A stretch of DNA of 37,613 bases from Planctomycetota bacterium (GTDB lineage: Bacteria; Planctomycetota; Phycisphaerae; Sedimentisphaerales; Anaerobacaceae): assembly GCA_012719085.1 (NCBI GenBank), contig JAAYBA010000274.1:1-37613 (forward strand), given 5' to 3'. Every line of letters begins with the position of its first letter. Position 1 is the stretch's first letter. Position numbers and translations under genes: made by a program. This document shows positions 34,961 to 37,613 of the stretch, piece after piece. The notes beneath the pieces are model-generated. The model was not told where the DNA came from. It did not search any database and saw nothing but the letters and a program-made list of their open reading frames with translations.

Positions 34961-36142
34961 TTATGTCTCTGAGCCCTGGCGACAGCGGTCGAAGAACGGC
35001 GTCGTCTGGGTCTGCACGCAATGGGCGGCGTAGAGGTACATGGCGGCCGACCAGGTCTGCCAGTCCTGGCCCCGAGGCGTGCCGTCCTGGGCCCGGTACC
35101 ACTCGTTGAAGCCGAACTCGACGTCGGCCTCGCGTCGCAGGCGAACAAGCTCGGTCAGGGTCAGCAGCATGCGTTCGGCCAGTCGAAACCGTCCGGCGGC
35201 CACCAGAGAGGCAATGTAGAAGCCGCAGATGAAGGGCCAGATCCCGCCGTTGTGGTACTCCCCCGGCTGATTGTATTTCGCATAGCGCGGCATCCAGTCC
35301 GGGTCGTCCGGCCAAACGTACGGAAAGAAGTTCGGGGGCAGTTCCACCGCCAGAAGCTCGTTCTTGCGCAGCGCCGCACATTCGGCTTCGATCCACGTCA
35401 CCAAGTGACTGGCTCGCGTGTGCGAAGCGATCCCGGAGAGGATCGCCAGACTGTTGCCGAGGAGGTCGAAACGCTCACTGCGATACACCTTATACGACCA
35501 CATCGCGTAGTAGGGTTTGTATCGCAACACGAGTCCTTCGTGAACGTGACGCTGCTGCTGCTCGCCCTTGACGGTGAAATGTCCCATCATTTCGCGCAGC
35601 ACGTCGGCCCGATCGTGACAACCGAGAAGTCGCAACGCCGCATAGAGGACCGTGTTGACGTAGAGACCGTAGCCGAGCACCCACTGCTCGTCGCGCCAGT
35701 CACTGGTCGGCAGTTGGGCGACCAGGACGCGGTCACAGGGACTGCGGTAGGCCATCCAGGTCAGTGCCTTGCCGACCGCCTCGTCCAGTAGGTCGTCCTG
35801 GCCCGTGGCGACGCGGAACATCGCGGCAGCCAGCAGGAACAACGGCGTCGTGTCGCTGGCGCCGCGATCGTCGGGATCGTGGACCAGCGAGGGAATGTGA
35901 CCGAGCGGAGTCTGGTTCTTCGCCAGCGTTTCGAGCATGCGGCGCCACGCCTTGGTGAGTCTATCGTTGCCGGCGACCAGGACGCCGAGCGTGGCAATCA
36001 TCAGGTCGCGTGTATAGGGTTCGGGATAGCCCCATCCGGCCGTGCGAGGCAGTCCGCGATATGGACCGTGCAGATTGTGCAGGAGCACCTCGACCGCCGC
36101 CGCTTTGGCGCGATCGACGAGCTTCCAGTCAGGCGATGTCAT
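34961..36142 (-). CDS. (alpha/alpha)6-barrel glycoside hydrolase, GH100-like
   Basis: A 393-residue protein resembling neutral invertases (GH100) and amylo-1,6-glucosidase-type barrels. Visible motifs are GWGYPEPYTRDLMIATLG, where Asp46 occupies the place of the GH100 catalytic acid, and QPGEYHNGGIWPFICGFYIA, the family-typical C-terminal motif with a Glu before YHNGG. There is no signal peptide, so it is probably cytoplasmic. The ATG at 36142 is one base past the glycosyltransferase stop with no strong ribosome site, implying translational coupling. The frame extends back into that gene but lacks a site there. Linkage to a glycosyltransferase suggests a role in making or trimming a sugar such as sucrose or a glucan; the substrate is not settled. 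Confidence 0.78.
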   Translation of the reverse strand: MTSPDWKLVDRAKAAAVEVLLHNLHGPYRGLPRTAGWGYPEPYTRDLMIATLGVLVAGNDRLTKAWRRMLETLAKNQTPLGHIPSLVHDPDDRGASDTTPLFLLAAAMFRVATGQDDLLDEAVGKALTWMAYRSPCDRVLVAQLPTSDWRDEQWVLGYGLYVNTVLYAALRLLGCHDRADVLREMMGHFTVKGEQQQRHVHEGLVLRYKPYYAMWSYKVYRSERFDLLGNSLAILSGIASHTRASHLVTWIEAECAALRKNELLAVELPPNFFPYVWPDDPDWMPRYAKYNQPGEYHNGGIWPFICGFYIASLVAAGRFRLAERMLLTLTELVRLRREADVEFGFNEWYRAQDGTPRGQDWQTWSAAMYLYAAHCVQTQTTPFFDRCRQGSET

Positions 36143-36143
36143 A

Positions 36144-37286
36144 TCAGCCAATTCCGAGCCTCTTCCGGACGATCTCGACGAACCTCCTGGCGACCACGCG
36201 GTAGTCGAAATGCTCGACCACCCGTTTGCGCCCGGCACGACCCATCTTCGTCCTCAACTCGGCGTTCTGCATCAACTCCAGGAGGTGATCTGCAATATCG
36301 TGAACGCTGGCGCGGTAGTCCACGGTGCGAGGGCTCTTGAAGACCACCCGATGGCCGGATTCGTATCCGGATTCGTCGCCCACGATGGTCTCGCGCAGCC
36401 GGATCTCCTGCGCGATGCCGGCCAGATACGCGGTCTCGCCGTGAATCATGGTGTCGAGCAGGCCCATCGCCTTGATGCCGATGACGGGCTTGCCGCAGGC
36501 GTTGGCCTCGACCTGGATCATCCCGAACCCTTCCAGGCGCGACGGCGCCGCGTAGATGTCGCAGGCCGCAATCAAGTAGGGCATGAAGTTTCGCGAGATC
36601 ACGTTCGTCGTATAGGCGACGTTCTTCTCGATACCCAACTGCGTGGCGAGCTGAAGGTCGATGAGGTTCTGATGCTGCGTTCGGGGCTGAGGCCAGACCT
36701 TGCAGACGTACTTCCAGTCCGGCGCCCTTGTGTCGATCGTCGCCAGCGCCTGCATCACCTCCTGCGCGCCCTTGCTGGTGGCGTCGCCGCCGACCGTCAG
36801 GATCATGATCTGGTCGGGCGCCACGCCGAGGGCCTCGCGGACCGTCGCCACCTTGGGGTCGTTGCGATCGCGCGGGATGAACGCATCGGTATCGCAGCCG
36901 ACGGGAAGGACCTCGATGTTCTTGCCGCTAAGCCCGTCGCGCATGTAGACCTGCTTGACCCACTTGCTGGTGACCAGGATCAGGGGCAGGGCTTCGAGCA
37001 CCTCGTGATAGTTGGCCATGTAGCCGTCGGCGACCAGCCAGGGGACCGGCTGCACGCCATAACGCTGCGGATGGAGGACCAGGTACGGCGTGTGCCCCCA
37101 GTATCCGACGCCGAGGACGATGTCCGGCTCGAACCAGCGGTAGTACCACTCCTTTTCCTGCGCCGATTCGAAATGAACCGAATGGACCTCGACGCCCAGT
37201 TCCGCAAGGCCCCGGTGCAGCAGGTGCCCCTGCGTGGCCAGACCGGCCGGAGATGGCGGATAATCGTACAGCAACAGGACCTTCAT
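36144..37286 (-). CDS. GT4-type glycosyltransferase
   Basis: A 380-residue retaining-type glycosyltransferase. The N-terminal domain begins MKVLLLYDYPPSPAGLATQG, with the glycine-rich acceptor-side loop. The C-terminal domain has LTVGGDATSKG, YAAPSRLEGFGMIQVEANAC with the E-x7-E donor motif (EGFGMIQVE), then GKPVIG. This is the usual GT4 layout, using a nucleotide-sugar donor. No signal or membrane segment is seen. ATG 37286 follows GGGAGA. It is 60 bases downstream of the partial gene at the right edge and is coupled to the GH100-like gene, so the three probably form an operon. Donor and acceptor are not predictable. Confidence 0.92.
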   Translation of the reverse strand: MKVLLLYDYPPSPAGLATQGHLLHRGLAELGVEVHSVHFESAQEKEWYYRWFEPDIVLGVGYWGHTPYLVLHPQRYGVQPVPWLVADGYMANYHEVLEALPLILVTSKWVKQVYMRDGLSGKNIEVLPVGCDTDAFIPRDRNDPKVATVREALGVAPDQIMILTVGGDATSKGAQEVMQALATIDTRAPDWKYVCKVWPQPRTQHQNLIDLQLATQLGIEKNVAYTTNVISRNFMPYLIAACDIYAAPSRLEGFGMIQVEANACGKPVIGIKAMGLLDTMIHGETAYLAGIAQEIRLRETIVGDESGYESGHRVVFKSPRTVDYRASVHDIADHLLELMQNAELRTKMGRAGRKRVVEHFDYRVVARRFVEIVRKRLGIG

Positions 37287-37346
37287 GCATTCTCCCGGCG
37301 GTTCTCCCGATCACCATCAGGAGCGAGCTTCGGACACCTGCCCCAC

Positions 37347-37613
37347 TCACTTGCCTTTCCCGAGGACCCAGAACGCCTCCTCTTTCGGCGTGGTCCGAGC
37401 CTCGAAACTGTCCTCATCGAAGCCGTAGACGGTGCGGATGATCTCGTACTTGCGTTCCCAGACATCCTGCGGCAGACGAACGTAGATGTCGGCATCGGGG
37501 ATCGGCCTGGGCAGATATTTCTTCGCACCGTCCTCATACGCGAACATCCATACTTCCTTTGCCAGAAGTCGGCCGCTTTCCCGCAGCGCCATGATCGCCT
37601 TGGCCACCTCCTC
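37347..37613 (-). CDS. unknown protein, 5' part outside window
   Basis: The frame enters from the right edge and ends at a stop at 37347, leaving 88 codons visible. The visible part (EEVAKAIMALRESGRLLAKE, later KYLPRPIPDADIYVRLP and RTVYGFDEDSF) has no motif that I recognise. A GTG at 37607 could be a start, but the frame is open through it and GAGGAG before it reads in frame as Glu-Glu, so the gene probably begins beyond the window. Its position just ahead of the glycosyltransferase suggests the same operon. Confidence 0.6.
   Translation of the reverse strand, partial: EEVAKAIMALRESGRLLAKEVWMFAYEDGAKKYLPRPIPDADIYVRLPQDVWERKYEIIRTVYGFDEDSFEARTTPKEEAFWVLGKGK

Noticed and set aside
33324-35396. 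690-codon minus-strand frame opposite the prolyl oligopeptidase
   Set aside because: The plus strand has intact catalytic motifs and a lipoprotein signal; the antisense frame has none.
1-37613. tRNA, rRNA, CRISPR arrays, transposases or prophage genes
   Set aside because: No T-arm-like motif, ribosomal RNA core, regularly spaced direct repeat or transposase motif was seen by eye. A covariance-model search could still find small RNAs.

Overview
The window is a GC-rich bacterial chromosome segment with long, mostly minus-strand genes. The gene content suggests Planctomycetota, perhaps a Phycisphaerae-like lineage; this is inferred from family content and no marker gene is present. Pointers are several very large secreted proteins with LamG, beta-helix, PKD-like and discoidin-like domains, an ECF sigma factor coupled to a membrane coiled-coil protein, and interspersed inverted repeats of a kind often mis-annotated as protein. 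The signal peptides and a type V autotransporter barrel imply a Gram-negative envelope. I see no rRNA, tRNA, CRISPR array, prophage or transposase.

Layout. 1-752: 3'-truncated DUF362 ferredoxin-like protein. 1434-6662: giant autotransporter with about 22 beta-helix repeats. 7061-8906: aldo/keto reductase and an orphan ParA ATPase. 8907-9592: AT-richer gap with a hairpin and a possible 49-codon gene. 9593-10447: panB. 10568-21318: secreted-protein block on the minus strand (beta-helix/PKD/propeller protein, duplicated ThuA-like plus LamG protein, LamG/discoidin-like protein), interrupted by a family 4-type uracil-DNA glycosylase. 21936-25002: overlapping ECF sigma factor, membrane coiled-coil protein and STN-like/coiled-coil secreted protein. 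25101-26737: Tat-type superoxide dismutase convergent with an AlkD-like DNA glycosylase. 26905-28942: OsmC-like protein and FAD-linked oxidase. 29264-32529: purH, a PQQ-type propeller and a small unknown protein. 32805-34955: prolyl oligopeptidase lipoprotein. 34961-37613: glycosyltransferase and GH100-like protein downstream of a partial unknown gene.

How the genes may work together. Much of the coding capacity serves the cell surface or periplasm: adhesin- or carbohydrate-binding-like giants, a lipoprotein peptidase, an exported SOD, and a sigma-factor operon whose second and third products carry a membrane anchor and a signal peptide. The housekeeping genes (panB, udg, purH, alkD-like) are scattered among these with no pathway link. 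Between 21.4 and 29.0 kb there are three different long inverted repeats and six copies of a short palindrome, TCCGCC-N3-GGCGGA.

The least expected structure is in the autotransporter. Six acidic, Met/Pro-containing inserts recur about every 345 bp, one in every second beta-helix repeat. The ECF/membrane/STN operon is the best candidate for an undescribed functional unit. Neither function is established here.
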